A stretch of DNA of 64,000 nucleotides from contig JAKQEE010000258.1 in NCBI GenBank assembly GCA_029558635.1, forward strand, positions 62,001 through 126,000, written 5' to 3'. Positions 53,352-61,848 of this stretch are shown in pieces (position 1 is the first letter of the stretch; every line of letters begins with the position of its first letter). Under the pieces are notes generated by a model, which was not told the origin of the DNA, ran no database searches, and saw nothing but the letters and a program-made list of their open reading frames with translations. The DNA is from Pseudomonadota bacterium. GTDB taxonomy: Bacteria; Pseudomonadota; Alphaproteobacteria; Micavibrionales; Micavibrionaceae. Position numbers and translations under genes: made by a program.

Positions 53352-55206
53352 GTGATGCTTCTTTTTGTGAAATGCGGAACGACAACGCGCCGATCAACAT
53401 CAACTCAAATAAAGCGAAAGCGCCTAGCCCCCAGAACAGGCCTTCGATAAAGCCGTAGGAGTGGAGACCGACGCCGAGCAAATTCACGCCGATCCAGGCA
53501 ATGCCCACAATAACAGAGACGAAGGCCAGTCCGGCGGTTTGGACGAGCGGGGAGATTTGTCCCGCGACCTTGCCGTGGATAATCCAAATAAGCCAAAGTG
53601 TAATCAGGAGTGCGCCGTTTTCTTTCGGGTCCCATCCCCAGAAGCGTCCCCATGATTGATCCGCCCAGACACCGCCCAGAATGGTTCCGGTGGCGGTGAA
53701 GAGAAGGGCAGTCAGGGCCAGTGTGCCCAAGCTGTGGCGCATGGATTTCAGGGTTTCGTTATCGGTTTTTCCGGTGGCTTCGCCGATCAGGATCATGTGG
53801 GCCAGAACGGAAGTCACAAGGCACCAGCCATAGCCGATAGTGATGCATAAAACGTGTGTGGTAAGCCAGAACCTGGTGTTGAGAACGGCGGTCAGGACTT
53901 TCATCGTGTCGCCTTCGTCGGCCATTGACAGCCCCAGAAGGCCGATGCCCGTCCCCATCAAGCCCGCGCAGAGGAGACCGATGTGGTTCTTGAGTTTGCG
54001 TTCAAACAGGATAGCAAAGAGCGGTGCGACAAGCCCGACAAAGAGGATCGATTCGTAGAGCGTTCCAACGGGGGGGCGATCGAGCAGAATAATCCGTGCG
54101 GCGAGGCCACCGCCTTGCAGCACGATTGCGACCAGCATTGAGATGGCAGAGAATTTGATCAACCAGCCACTGCGGCCCAAACTGAGAGCCAGCAGGGTGA
54201 AAAGGAACGAAACGGCGAAGAAAATCAGAGCGGATTGGAAGGGCCCAATCTGGTTATAGAGCAGCTCAAGCGAAAGTGTGCCGGGAGCAAGGTAGGAGAG
54301 TTCGAGGCTCGCCGATGACCATTCCTGCGGTTTGTTCAATTGCCATGCCATTGCAAGGTCTTGCCAGAGTTTCAGATATTCCGCCGATCTGGGAGAGCCT
54401 TTGCCGGAAGAGATCATATCCCACGGGGCGATCCATTCGCCGGATTTTTTATCCCAGTCATTCGGGATCACGCGGAAGAGCGTGTTGTTCTGGGCGGCTT
54501 GTTCGATAGTTTTGATTTGCCAGCCGAGGACAGCGGTTTGTTGCTCGAAGGGAGTGTACCGCGTCGGGTTTTCGCCTTTCTTTTTGATGATAGCGAGAAT
54601 TTGTTGTTCCAATTGGGTGTCGATTTTTTTGAGGGATAGGTAGGTTGCCGGTTCACCTGCCGTCATATCCAGCTTTTCCTGCCATTCGGAGGGGATAGAG
54701 ACGTTCAGGGGCAGAAGGAGAGAGAAGCTGCGCAGGAGCTGGGTGTATTCCAGCGCATTTTCGTGAAGGGTCAGGAGGGCTTTTTGTTCGCCGGAGAGGG
54801 TTTTGGCATCTTTGCCCATCAGCTGTTCGACGGTCGGGAAGGTTTTTTCCAAGCCCGTCGTCAGTTCAGTGAAAGCGTAGAGAGGCTTTTTGCGCTCTTC
54901 CAATCCCAGCAGGTGACGGACATTGCCGTTTTCGATTTTGAAAATATTCTGTCTGACAGAAGCGACCGGATCGAAGATCGTTTCGGCCAGCCAGTTGACG
55001 GCGGATTGCCCTTCGAATGTGCTTTTGCCCGAAAAGCGGATCAACTCGTTGCGGGCGAAGGTGTCGAGCGGCTTTATGCGGCCGTCGTGCAGAATAGGGA
55101 TTTGCGCAAAGGCGGATAGGTCGATGTCTTCGGATTTTGCAAAGGCGGTTCCTGCAAAACAGAAAAGGACCAGAAAAAGTGAATGCAGAAAAAGGCGGAT
55201 GGTCAT
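53338..55206 (-). CDS. ccsA: System II cytochrome c maturation protein CcsA with long N-terminal region
   Basis: Haem handling and ligation to apocytochromes c. The C-terminal half is the membrane CcsA/CcmF-type domain with the tryptophan-rich loop WGRFWGWDPKENGALL and haem-ligand histidines (TTHVLCI; WLIWIIHGK). The N-terminal 300 residues start with a signal-type helix and ILHDGRIKPLDTFARNELIR, a segment I associate with CcsA parts of fused CcsBA proteins in Bacteroidota and Campylobacterota. 622 aa, twice the length of minimal CcsA. Overlaps resB by 4 nt. Confidence 0.9.
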   Translation of the reverse strand: MTIRLFLHSLFLVLFCFAGTAFAKSEDIDLSAFAQIPILHDGRIKPLDTFARNELIRFSGKSTFEGQSAVNWLAETIFDPVASVRQNIFKIENGNVRHLLGLEERKKPLYAFTELTTGLEKTFPTVEQLMGKDAKTLSGEQKALLTLHENALEYTQLLRSFSLLLPLNVSIPSEWQEKLDMTAGEPATYLSLKKIDTQLEQQILAIIKKKGENPTRYTPFEQQTAVLGWQIKTIEQAAQNNTLFRVIPNDWDKKSGEWIAPWDMISSGKGSPRSAEYLKLWQDLAMAWQLNKPQEWSSASLELSYLAPGTLSLELLYNQIGPFQSALIFFAVSFLFTLLALSLGRSGWLIKFSAISMLVAIVLQGGGLAARIILLDRPPVGTLYESILFVGLVAPLFAILFERKLKNHIGLLCAGLMGTGIGLLGLSMADEGDTMKVLTAVLNTRFWLTTHVLCITIGYGWCLVTSVLAHMILIGEATGKTDNETLKSMRHSLGTLALTALLFTATGTILGGVWADQSWGRFWGWDPKENGALLITLWLIWIIHGKVAGQISPLVQTAGLAFVSVIVGIAWIGVNLLGVGLHSYGFIEGLFWGLGAFALFELMLIGALSFRISQKEASHETA

Positions 55207-56330
55207 TTTGCTGCGTTCTCCCGTTTAGCTGTGTTGCGGATGCGGATAATCAGATGGATGATAAGCCCCAGCGCTATGATGATGCTCGCCAGGTAAGGGA
55301 AGATGCGGCCTTTGTTCTCGACCACGGTCAGGATGGTGTAGGGCTTTTCACCGCTGAGATCGAATGAGGATTGATAGAGCGTCAGGCCGCGGTAGCGCAA
55401 CGGTTCATTCATTTCGATGGTGGCGGGGAAGCTCACGTTTCTCTCTTTATCCTCGACGACGATTTTCGAAGAGAAGGCGCTTGCCATTTCCGTTCCGGGA
55501 TGGAGGGTACGAGTGAATTCTTCCAGAGAGACCGAGAACGGAATCGGGCGTTTTGCGCGCTCGATGGTGATTTTGTAATCTTTGCCGTCTACTGAAATGA
55601 CCGGAGGTTTGGGGAAGCCGTCGAAGGTCAGGCGTTTTAGCTTGGTTCCGTCTTTTTCGAAGACCGAAAACTCTACACCCGTCATGTTCTTCTCATCCTG
55701 CGGGTCGGCTTCGGCCTTGTTCAACATCATAAATTTGCCGGGGCGTTCCCATCCGTCTTGCAGGTTTTCAGGGCGGCGGGAAATTGCGCAGTTGAAGCAA
55801 TATTTATCGACGGTGAGATCAAAGGGGAGATCATTTGTTGCAGCAATTTTGTAGCCGTCTTTTAATTGTTCATGCGGGACGGCCACCAGAACTTTATCGG
55901 CTTCACGAACGACCAGATTGCGTTCGTGGTAATCTTCGACGTAGGAGTTGCTTTCGCCTTGGGGAATGATCAGAAACCCTTCCTTCGAGGTGACGGCGGT
56001 CATAACACCGCCAAAGACCAGAACGATCACGCCGAAGTGCGAAAGAATGGTTCCCAGCTTGGCCCACGACCAGTCGCTTTTGAAGATGAATTTGCACAAA
56101 AGGTTGATGAGGAAGATGCCCATCAGGGTCAGCCCGCCCGGAAAGGGAACGGGGCCGATCATGACCAGCCATGATCCGAAAAACTTTTCCTGTGCGGCGT
56201 AAAGGCCAATGGTTTTCTGGGCGATGGTGCCTACAATCAGGAGTGCCATCATAAAGGGCAGCAGCCAGAAGAGAATATCGGGTCTGGCCAGACGGTTTCC
56301 AAATCTGGTAAGGGGGATAAATAAGCTCAT
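55203..56330 (-). CDS. resB: System II cytochrome c maturation protein ResB
   Basis: Partner of CcsA in haem delivery. 375 aa: N-terminal helices around FWLLPFMMALLIVGTIAQ, WLVMIGPVPFPGGLTLMGIF, a third helix GTILSHFGVIVLVFGGVM, a large periplasmic domain (about residues 130-330, with CFNCAISRRPENLQ), and a last helix LASIIIALGLIIHLIIRI. The typical ResB pattern is present. ATG 56330; a start nine residues upstream is less likely. First gene of the resB-ccsA-tlpA unit. Confidence 0.88.
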   Translation of the reverse strand: MSLFIPLTRFGNRLARPDILFWLLPFMMALLIVGTIAQKTIGLYAAQEKFFGSWLVMIGPVPFPGGLTLMGIFLINLLCKFIFKSDWSWAKLGTILSHFGVIVLVFGGVMTAVTSKEGFLIIPQGESNSYVEDYHERNLVVREADKVLVAVPHEQLKDGYKIAATNDLPFDLTVDKYCFNCAISRRPENLQDGWERPGKFMMLNKAEADPQDEKNMTGVEFSVFEKDGTKLKRLTFDGFPKPPVISVDGKDYKITIERAKRPIPFSVSLEEFTRTLHPGTEMASAFSSKIVVEDKERNVSFPATIEMNEPLRYRGLTLYQSSFDLSGEKPYTILTVVENKGRIFPYLASIIIALGLIIHLIIRIRNTAKRENAAK

Positions 56331-56372
56331 GGGGCTTTGTTTACCCCAATTTTCCATGAGCTTAAAGCGGTT

Positions 56373-57044
56373 TTATCGGCTCTCGTAAACCGGGGCCGGG
56401 GCGTTGGTGATTCCGGTTGTCGGTTGGGTCGTATATCCGGGGAGGCGGGAATATTCCAGTTTTTCATGCGGAAAAATGCCTATTGTGTGCGATTTGCCCA
56501 GTTCGCTACCGTCAGCGGACATGAGTCTGGCGCACAACATATAGGCATCTTTTATGTTTGCAGTTCCGATATACTCAAAACCTTCCATTTTCTTGGCCCG
56601 TTCTATGATTTCAGGCTTGGATAGCGGTTCGACATTCAGTTTCATGGTCAAACCGATCCCTTTGGTGGTTGTCAGGGTCATGTTTTTTTGCATCAAGGCC
56701 TGACGGGTGTAATGGTCGAGGGCCAAATCCTGATTGGTGACGGGGGCTACGGTTTCAACGTTGATCGGACTTCCGTCCGAGGGGAGGACGGCAGACAGGC
56801 CGTCGATCAATTCAAAGGTCGCGCCTTGCCATGCCGCGGTGCTGGCGGCCAGTTTTTCCGTATCTTTGATTTCAGCCTCTTTCAGCCATGGCGAAGAGGG
56901 GGCCGGAGAAGACAAAGGGGTGTTGTCCTGATAGGTGTAGCCTTTGGGCATCCATTGATTTGGGCCTTGCGGGGCGCAGGCGGTGAGGGAGAGCGCCACA
57001 ACAGATACAGTCAAAGAAAGGGTTGTGTTAATACGGAAAATCAT
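56373..57044 (-). CDS. Predicted lipoprotein (223 aa)
   Basis: Unrecognised. Signal sequence ends SLTAC, a lipobox, then a Pro/Ser-rich stretch and a domain with TTKGIGLTMKLNVEPLSKP and YIGTANIKDAYMLCARLMSA. It is 42 nt upstream of resB on the same strand and could be co-transcribed with the cytochrome c maturation genes, but there is no sequence link to that process. Confidence 0.75.
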   Translation of the reverse strand: MIFRINTTLSLTVSVVALSLTACAPQGPNQWMPKGYTYQDNTPLSSPAPSSPWLKEAEIKDTEKLAASTAAWQGATFELIDGLSAVLPSDGSPINVETVAPVTNQDLALDHYTRQALMQKNMTLTTTKGIGLTMKLNVEPLSKPEIIERAKKMEGFEYIGTANIKDAYMLCARLMSADGSELGKSHTIGIFPHEKLEYSRLPGYTTQPTTGITNAPAPVYESR

Positions 57045-57142
57045 ATATATCCTCAGTTTTTAAAAGAGGGGCGAAAAGACATGGCGAGTTTATCAGGTCT
57101 TTGCTCCCCCGCAAAGAGATATGATGGGGTGTCCGGCAATTA

Positions 57143-58033
57143 ATGGATGGGTTAGTTCAAGTTTCCCAGAGTGAGGTTTTTGCGCTTCTCCAGCGTTTTG
57201 TCTCATTCTATGACGGCGTTCTGATTGATTTTGACGGGACGCAGGTTAAAGCCGAAGAGACGCGGGCGCAGATTCGTGTCAACATTCTGAAAGATGCCGG
57301 AATCGATGTCGGGTACGACGAGATGTTCCGTCTTAAGGGTCTGGAACCGGATCAAATCCTAGATCGCCTTGCCATGGAAGGCCGTTTGTCTTCGGTTCCG
57401 GGGAGCAGAATTACCACCCTTCGCAATGATATCGTCACCCTTCATAGGGAAAAATATGCTGCGGCTTTGGAAGAGGCTGGTCCCGAGGTTCGTCGCGACG
57501 GGATGGTCGAGTTTATGACGGCATTCAATCATGCTGCAAAGCCGGTGATTACCGTTTCCAATTCACCTTTGGCCATTGTCGATTTCGGAAGCCGGATCGC
57601 GGGGTATAAGGACAGCGGTCTGGTGAGTGGTTTCATCACGGCAGATGACGTTTTTGCTGCAGGGAAACAAAAGAAACCCTTTCCCGATCCGTTCGATATG
57701 GGGATTGAGTTGGCGTTCACAGTGGCGGGGGTCAAAGGTAAACGGTATCTGATTATCGACGATTCGCTGGTGGGATACAATTCCGCTCTTGCCGCCGGAA
57801 AGGTCGCAGGCGTCGAATGTCATGTCATGGGGATTTATTACGATCAGGTGAGTGAAGAACCAGATTCGAGATGTCGTTTTGCGGTCAAGGCCTCAGGTGG
57901 TTTGATGGATTTCTTCACGGATGCGGCGCTGGCGTTCAAGGTTGCGGGGCGTGACGTGTCCACTGCCAGTGAAGCGGAAATTCTGCGGCAGATGGCACAA
58001 ATTCATAGAGGGCGCAGTTTGGCGTATCCATAA
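57143..58033 (+). CDS. HAD-superfamily hydrolase (phosphoglucomutase/phosphatase-like)
   Basis: Haloacid-dehalogenase-fold phosphotransferase. Motif I YDGVLIDFDGTQVKAEETR (both Asp present), motif II in KPVITVSNSP, motif III Lys in GKQKKPFPDP, motif IV YLIIDDSLVGYNSALAAG. A helical cap lies between motif I and II. 296 aa, with an extra C-terminal tail of about 60 residues beyond the fold. Substrate unknown. Divergent from the lipoprotein at 56373; its last codons contain an 18-bp sequence repeated in the next gene. Confidence 0.85.
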   Translation: MDGLVQVSQSEVFALLQRFVSFYDGVLIDFDGTQVKAEETRAQIRVNILKDAGIDVGYDEMFRLKGLEPDQILDRLAMEGRLSSVPGSRITTLRNDIVTLHREKYAAALEEAGPEVRRDGMVEFMTAFNHAAKPVITVSNSPLAIVDFGSRIAGYKDSGLVSGFITADDVFAAGKQKKPFPDPFDMGIELAFTVAGVKGKRYLIIDDSLVGYNSALAAGKVAGVECHVMGIYYDQVSEEPDSRCRFAVKASGGLMDFFTDAALAFKVAGRDVSTASEAEILRQMAQIHRGRSLAYP

Positions 58034-58165
58034 GCGGGTTCTCGGAAGCGGCTATTTAGTAGGTCTTGGCCCTTCGAAAAGCGCAATTGCTAGGGTGGAA
58101 AGGTTTGTATGGTCCCTGTATTGCCAACGCCCTTTCTGATCGGGCCAAAATTCATAGAGGGCGCA
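57999..58165 (+). repeat. 18-bp direct repeat pair spanning two gene ends
   Basis: AAATTCATAGAGGGCGCA occurs at 57999-58016 and again at 58148-58165, same orientation. The first copy is in the final codons of the HAD gene, the second in the C-terminal coding part of the convergent phosphatase gene, read in the opposite direction there. Confidence 0.75.
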
Positions 58166-58657
58166 ATTGACGATCCTGACTTTTCCGTGGCCAGTATAGG
58201 AAAAAAAGGCTTCGAAAATTCCCCCGTGGCATGTCAGCAAAGGAATTTGATCCGTTTGGCTGAGGCACTCGGCGATGGCTTTTTGTGCACGGGTGAAGAA
58301 GTCTTTCTGCGATTCGCCGTTTGGCGGGTCCTCGCCATGTTTCATTTCCGATTTTATGATGTCCCAGTTCCGACCTTGCCAATCACCGTAATGTTGCTCT
58401 TTTAACCCCGAGTGGGAGATCATTGGCAGGTTTAGGGTGCTGTTGACCAGATCGGCTGTGTCTTTTGCGCGGGACAGCGGGCTGTGGAAGATAATCTGCG
58501 GTTTTCGGTCTAGTTCCATAAGGGTTTTTTGTGTCAGAACGGCTTGTTCCCGCCCTTTTTCCGTTAAGGGTGTGTCCAGGCTTCCGGAGGCGTAGCCTTC
58601 GGCATTGGCGACCGTTTCGCCGTGGCGGAGCAGGTAAAAGGACTTTGGCGGAATCAT
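58052..58657 (-). CDS. Histidine phosphatase-family protein (phosphoglycerate mutase-like)
   Basis: Phospho-histidine phosphatase fold. LLRHGETVANAEGYASGSLD holds the RHG catalytic His; PLTEKGREQA, FHSPLSRAKDTADLV, LKEQHYGDWQGRNWD and the second His in LLTCHGGIFEAF complete the set. 201 aa from ATG 58657; upstream basic residues would be added by a TTG start and look unconserved. Substrate unknown (SixA/CobC/GpmB-like range). Convergent with the HAD gene, 18 nt apart. Confidence 0.88.
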   Translation of the reverse strand: MIPPKSFYLLRHGETVANAEGYASGSLDTPLTEKGREQAVLTQKTLMELDRKPQIIFHSPLSRAKDTADLVNSTLNLPMISHSGLKEQHYGDWQGRNWDIIKSEMKHGEDPPNGESQKDFFTRAQKAIAECLSQTDQIPLLTCHGGIFEAFFSYTGHGKVRIVNCALYEFWPDQKGRWQYRDHTNLSTLAIALFEGPRPTK

Positions 58658-58835
58658 GTTGGAAAAAAACCTGTGTTTTTTGGCGTCTTTCTGCGTTTTT
58701 TTCTCATGCCGTTCAGGATTTGTCAATCTTTCGCGTGTTTAATTGAGGGTGGAGCAATGCTCCTCCAGCTGGCGTAAAGCAGGCGGGTTGAATGTGGGAT
58801 TATTAGAGTAACACTCGTATTTTAAGGCTTAGTAC

Positions 58836-59783
58836 ATGAGATTTGGTGTTTTTTCAGGTTTTAGGCATTTTCTTTCTTCTCACCGTATTGGCGAGGTTCT
58901 GGTTCGCCGCGGGCTGTTGACACCCCAGCAGTTGAAAGAGGCTCTTTTGCAGCAAAAGCGCGGGCTTGCTTCCGGCAAAGCTCTCGGGGAAATTCTTGTC
59001 TCCCAAGGACTTATTTCCAGATGGGATCTCAAGACGACTTTGGCTGTCCAGTCTTCGCTGCGTGTGGCGGCGGCGACCATGGCGGTTATGGCGTCGCTCA
59101 GCAGTTTTGGGGCCAAGCCGTCCCATGCCGGTTCTATGAAGGATATTCCGTCATCGATTACTTTGGCATCTGTCTCGCTTAATTATGCCGATGGGGTTGT
59201 CCAGACTGCCTTGTTCGGGACTGGGGAAAAACGTTCGGGTGATCTTTCTGCTTTTACCAAATGGCGCGACATGTTTGACCGTTTTCAGCGCGATGTTGCG
59301 AATGGTTCCAATCAGGGTGTGATCCAGAATTGGCGTAACGGTCTCGCGCAGTTTCGCGGCCAGTCTCTGGTTGATATGGCCAATGGCGTCAATGATCTGA
59401 TGAATAAGGTTCATTATATCGGTGACAATCGCAATTGGGGTAGGTCTGATTACTGGGAAACTCCGGTCGAATTTATGACCCGTGGCGGAGATTGCGAAGA
59501 TTTTGCGATTGCCAAATATGCGTCGTTGCGGGCGCTGGGCGTTCCTGAATCCTTGCTGCGCGTGGCGATTGTCAAGGATCTGGAGAAGGGCATTCCGCAC
59601 GCGATCCTGATCGTTTATACCGAGCAAGGGCCGATGGTTCTGGATAACCAGATCAAGCGTATGACCCGGGCCAGTGCGATTTCGCATTACAAGCCGATCT
59701 TTTCGATCAACCGTTCCGCGTGGTGGGTGCATACCGATCAGTCGGCGGGAAGTGCAACACAAATTGCTTCGGCGTCGAGATAG
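58836..59783 (+). CDS. LapG-like (BTLCP) cysteine protease with N-terminal MshEN-like module
   Basis: Two joined parts. Residues 17-40 (RIGEVLVRRGLLTPQQLKEA, continuing to Q40) and 49-72 (ALGEILVSQGLISRWDLKTT) match the MshEN/GspE-N c-di-GMP-binding repeat RLGxxLxxxGLLxxxxLxxxLxxQ. A hydrophobic segment (about 75-92) then leads to a transglutaminase-like cysteine peptidase domain with Cys220 in RGGDCEDFAIAKY, His255 in IPHAILIV and Asp270 in VLDNQ, the LapG triad. 315 aa. LapG elsewhere cleaves biofilm adhesins. The topology (cytoplasmic sensor, periplasmic protease) is inferred. No lapA or lapD in the window. Confidence 0.82.
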   Translation: MRFGVFSGFRHFLSSHRIGEVLVRRGLLTPQQLKEALLQQKRGLASGKALGEILVSQGLISRWDLKTTLAVQSSLRVAAATMAVMASLSSFGAKPSHAGSMKDIPSSITLASVSLNYADGVVQTALFGTGEKRSGDLSAFTKWRDMFDRFQRDVANGSNQGVIQNWRNGLAQFRGQSLVDMANGVNDLMNKVHYIGDNRNWGRSDYWETPVEFMTRGGDCEDFAIAKYASLRALGVPESLLRVAIVKDLEKGIPHAILIVYTEQGPMVLDNQIKRMTRASAISHYKPIFSINRSAWWVHTDQSAGSATQIASASR

Positions 59784-59808
59784 GTTTTCTTCTGTTTGTC
59801 TAAAAAAC

Positions 59809-59840
59809 GAACCCCGTCGCAAGACGGGGGTTCATTTTAT
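59809..59840 (+). terminator. Terminator after the LapG-like gene, possibly bidirectional
   Basis: GAACCCCGTC-GCAA-GACGGGGGTTC (59809-59833) pairs over 10 bp with one bulged G, then ATTTTAT; an A run on the left could serve the convergent gene at 59857. Confidence 0.88.
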
Positions 59841-59856
59841 CGGGTGGATATCATTT

Positions 59857-60246
59857 CTAAATGTCAGGAGCTTGAGAGAAATTTCCCGTCATGCGGGCTT
59901 TGCTCCATCGTTCGTTAAAAGCTTCCCGTCCTGTTACACCGCCGGAAGAGGTGCAGCGCGGGTGATGCATCATTCCGACCTGTACTCTGACGGGTTCGTT
60001 GTTGATCGAAGTTACCGCATCCTTGAACAAATCGCGGACGGCCCCTTGAATCAGGTCGTTGGTCGGACAATTGCCGTATGTATTGTGCGTAACACCTGTC
60101 AGGCCTGCGTTTTCGAGTCTGTAGGCAAAGTATGTCCGTAAGGCTTCAAGCGTTTTCGGGCTGGTAATATCCCGCCCGCGCTGGCCGTTGTTCAGGAAAT
60201 AGGCCTGAGCCTTGTCCCCGTCTTTGCTGTAAAATATATTAGACAT
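59857..60246 (-). CDS. Orphan hypothetical protein (129 aa)
   Basis: Not recognised. Soluble, with no signal peptide or helix of membrane type. Begins MSNIFYSKDGDKAQAYFLNN, has TLEALRTYFAYRLENAGLTG and three cysteines or His-rich points (GNCPTNDL; GMMHHPRCTSSGG). It ends in QAPDI. It lies between a terminator and pyk, alone on its strand. Codon use appears ordinary. No function proposed. Confidence 0.6.
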   Translation of the reverse strand: MSNIFYSKDGDKAQAYFLNNGQRGRDITSPKTLEALRTYFAYRLENAGLTGVTHNTYGNCPTNDLIQGAVRDLFKDAVTSINNEPVRVQVGMMHHPRCTSSGGVTGREAFNERWSKARMTGNFSQAPDI

Positions 60247-60314
60247 AACACAAAGTACTTGGCGGGGACAAGTTTGTCAAGTTTCAGACTGTGAGGTCTA
60301 TTTTACATCACCTG

Positions 60315-61742
60315 TTAGTCTACCCAAGCGACGCGGAGGATGTTGGTCGAGCCCGGCGTGCCAAAGGGGACGCCCGCGGTCATCACAAAGCGTTCGCCTT
60401 TCTTGGCGACGCCTTCCTGACCGATTCTTTGCTGCGCGACTTTAACCGCGTCGGCGAAGGTGTCGACTCCTTCGATTTCAAGACCGTAAACGCCGTAAGA
60501 TACAGCCAGACGGCGCGCGGTAGCCAGATTTTGCGTCATGCACACGACACGCATGGCGGGGCGTTGACGGACAGCACGCAGGGCTGTTCCACCTGATGTC
60601 GTATAGGTCACGATGCAGGAAGCGTGAATATCTTTGGCCACTTGATCTGCCGCAATCGTGATGGCGTCCGACGCATCGTTGGTGTTGGCGTTCGGGTGGT
60701 CGGCGTCGATCAGTTTGCGGTACATTTCGTCTTTTTCAACGCGTTTGCAGATGCGGTCCATGATCTGGACGGCTTCGAGCGGGTATTGTCCGGCGGCGGT
60801 TTCGGCTGAGAGCATCACAGCGTCTGTTCCGTCGAATACGGCGGTCGCCACGTCGCCCGCTTCGGCGCGGGTCGGGGCTGGGTTTTCGATCATCGATTCG
60901 AGCATCTGGGTTGCGACGACAATCGGTTTTCCTGCAAAGCGGACGGCGCGCACGACTTTCTTTTGCGCAATCGGTACTTCTTCGGGCGGGATTTCTACGC
61001 CCAGATCGCCACGGGCCAGCATCACGCCATCGGCTTCGGCAATCATTTCATCAAGATATTGAAGGGCCGACGGTTTTTCGAGTTTAATCATCAGGGCCGC
61101 GCGGCCTGCGATCAGTTTTTTGGCTTCGATCACGTCTTCGGGTTTTTGCACAAAGGATTGCGCAATCCAGTCCACGCCCATGCCCAAGGCTGCTTCAAGG
61201 TCAATACGGTCTTTTGGAGTCAGGGCCGCAATCGGCAAGATCACGCCAGGGACATTGAATCCTTTGTTGTTGGAGAGGGTGCGTCCGGCCTTGATTTCAC
61301 CGACCAGAAATCCGTCGCCACGTTCGACGATTTCCATGCGGACCTTGCCGTCATCCAAGAGTATGTGCGAACCGATGGTCATCGAGTTGATAACTTCGGG
61401 GTGGGGGAGGTTGACACGGGTTTCGTCGCCCAGTTCGGTGCTGAGGTCGAGGCGGATTCTTTGCCCGACTTTCAATTCGATCTTGCCTTCTTTGAATCGG
61501 CCGACGCGAAGTTTTGGGCCTTGCATATCGGCGATAATCGCAATCGGGCGGCCCGTTTCTTTTTCGACGTTGCGGATCATTTTGACACGGTCGGCATGGT
61601 CTTTGTGTTCGCCGTGACTGAAGTTCAGGCGGAACACATCAACGCCTGTTTCAAACAATTTGCGGATCATTTCTTCGGTGTTGGAAGCCGGTCCTAAAGT
61701 TGCGACGATTTTGGTCTGGCGTTCGCGAATAATTTTACCCAT
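60315..61742 (-). CDS. pyk: Pyruvate kinase
   Basis: Last step of glycolysis, PEP plus ADP to pyruvate plus ATP. 475 aa: TKIVATLGPASNTEEMIRKL, DVFRLNFSHGEHKDH, IIADMQGPKLRVG, DWIAQSFVQKPEDV, the Mg/substrate signature PSALQYLDEMIAEADGVMLA with RGDLGVE, and VATQMLESMIENPAPTRAE. AGAGAGG lies before the start. Divergent from the NDUFA9-like gene across 106 nt containing an AGAGCC/GGCTCT inverted repeat. Confidence 0.98.
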   Translation of the reverse strand: MGKIIRERQTKIVATLGPASNTEEMIRKLFETGVDVFRLNFSHGEHKDHADRVKMIRNVEKETGRPIAIIADMQGPKLRVGRFKEGKIELKVGQRIRLDLSTELGDETRVNLPHPEVINSMTIGSHILLDDGKVRMEIVERGDGFLVGEIKAGRTLSNNKGFNVPGVILPIAALTPKDRIDLEAALGMGVDWIAQSFVQKPEDVIEAKKLIAGRAALMIKLEKPSALQYLDEMIAEADGVMLARGDLGVEIPPEEVPIAQKKVVRAVRFAGKPIVVATQMLESMIENPAPTRAEAGDVATAVFDGTDAVMLSAETAAGQYPLEAVQIMDRICKRVEKDEMYRKLIDADHPNANTNDASDAITIAADQVAKDIHASCIVTYTTSGGTALRAVRQRPAMRVVCMTQNLATARRLAVSYGVYGLEIEGVDTFADAVKVAQQRIGQEGVAKKGERFVMTAGVPFGTPGSTNILRVAWVD

Positions 61743-61779
61743 AAAAAAACCTCTCTAAAAGTGTATCGGGCGAAAAAAT

Positions 61780-61800
61780 AGAGCCTTTTTAATTGGCTCT
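61780..61800. promoter_or_regulatory. Inverted repeat in pyk / NDUFA9-like divergent region
   Basis: AGAGCC (61780-61785) and GGCTCT (61795-61800) separated by an AT-rich 9-nt centre, midway between two divergent genes. It could be an operator or a weak hairpin; the TATAGT at 61808 is a possible -10 box for the plus-strand gene. Confidence 0.35.
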
Positions 61801-61848
61801 TGGGTGGTATAGTGTGGCGTACTATAACCGAAGGAGTTGATCTTTCAA

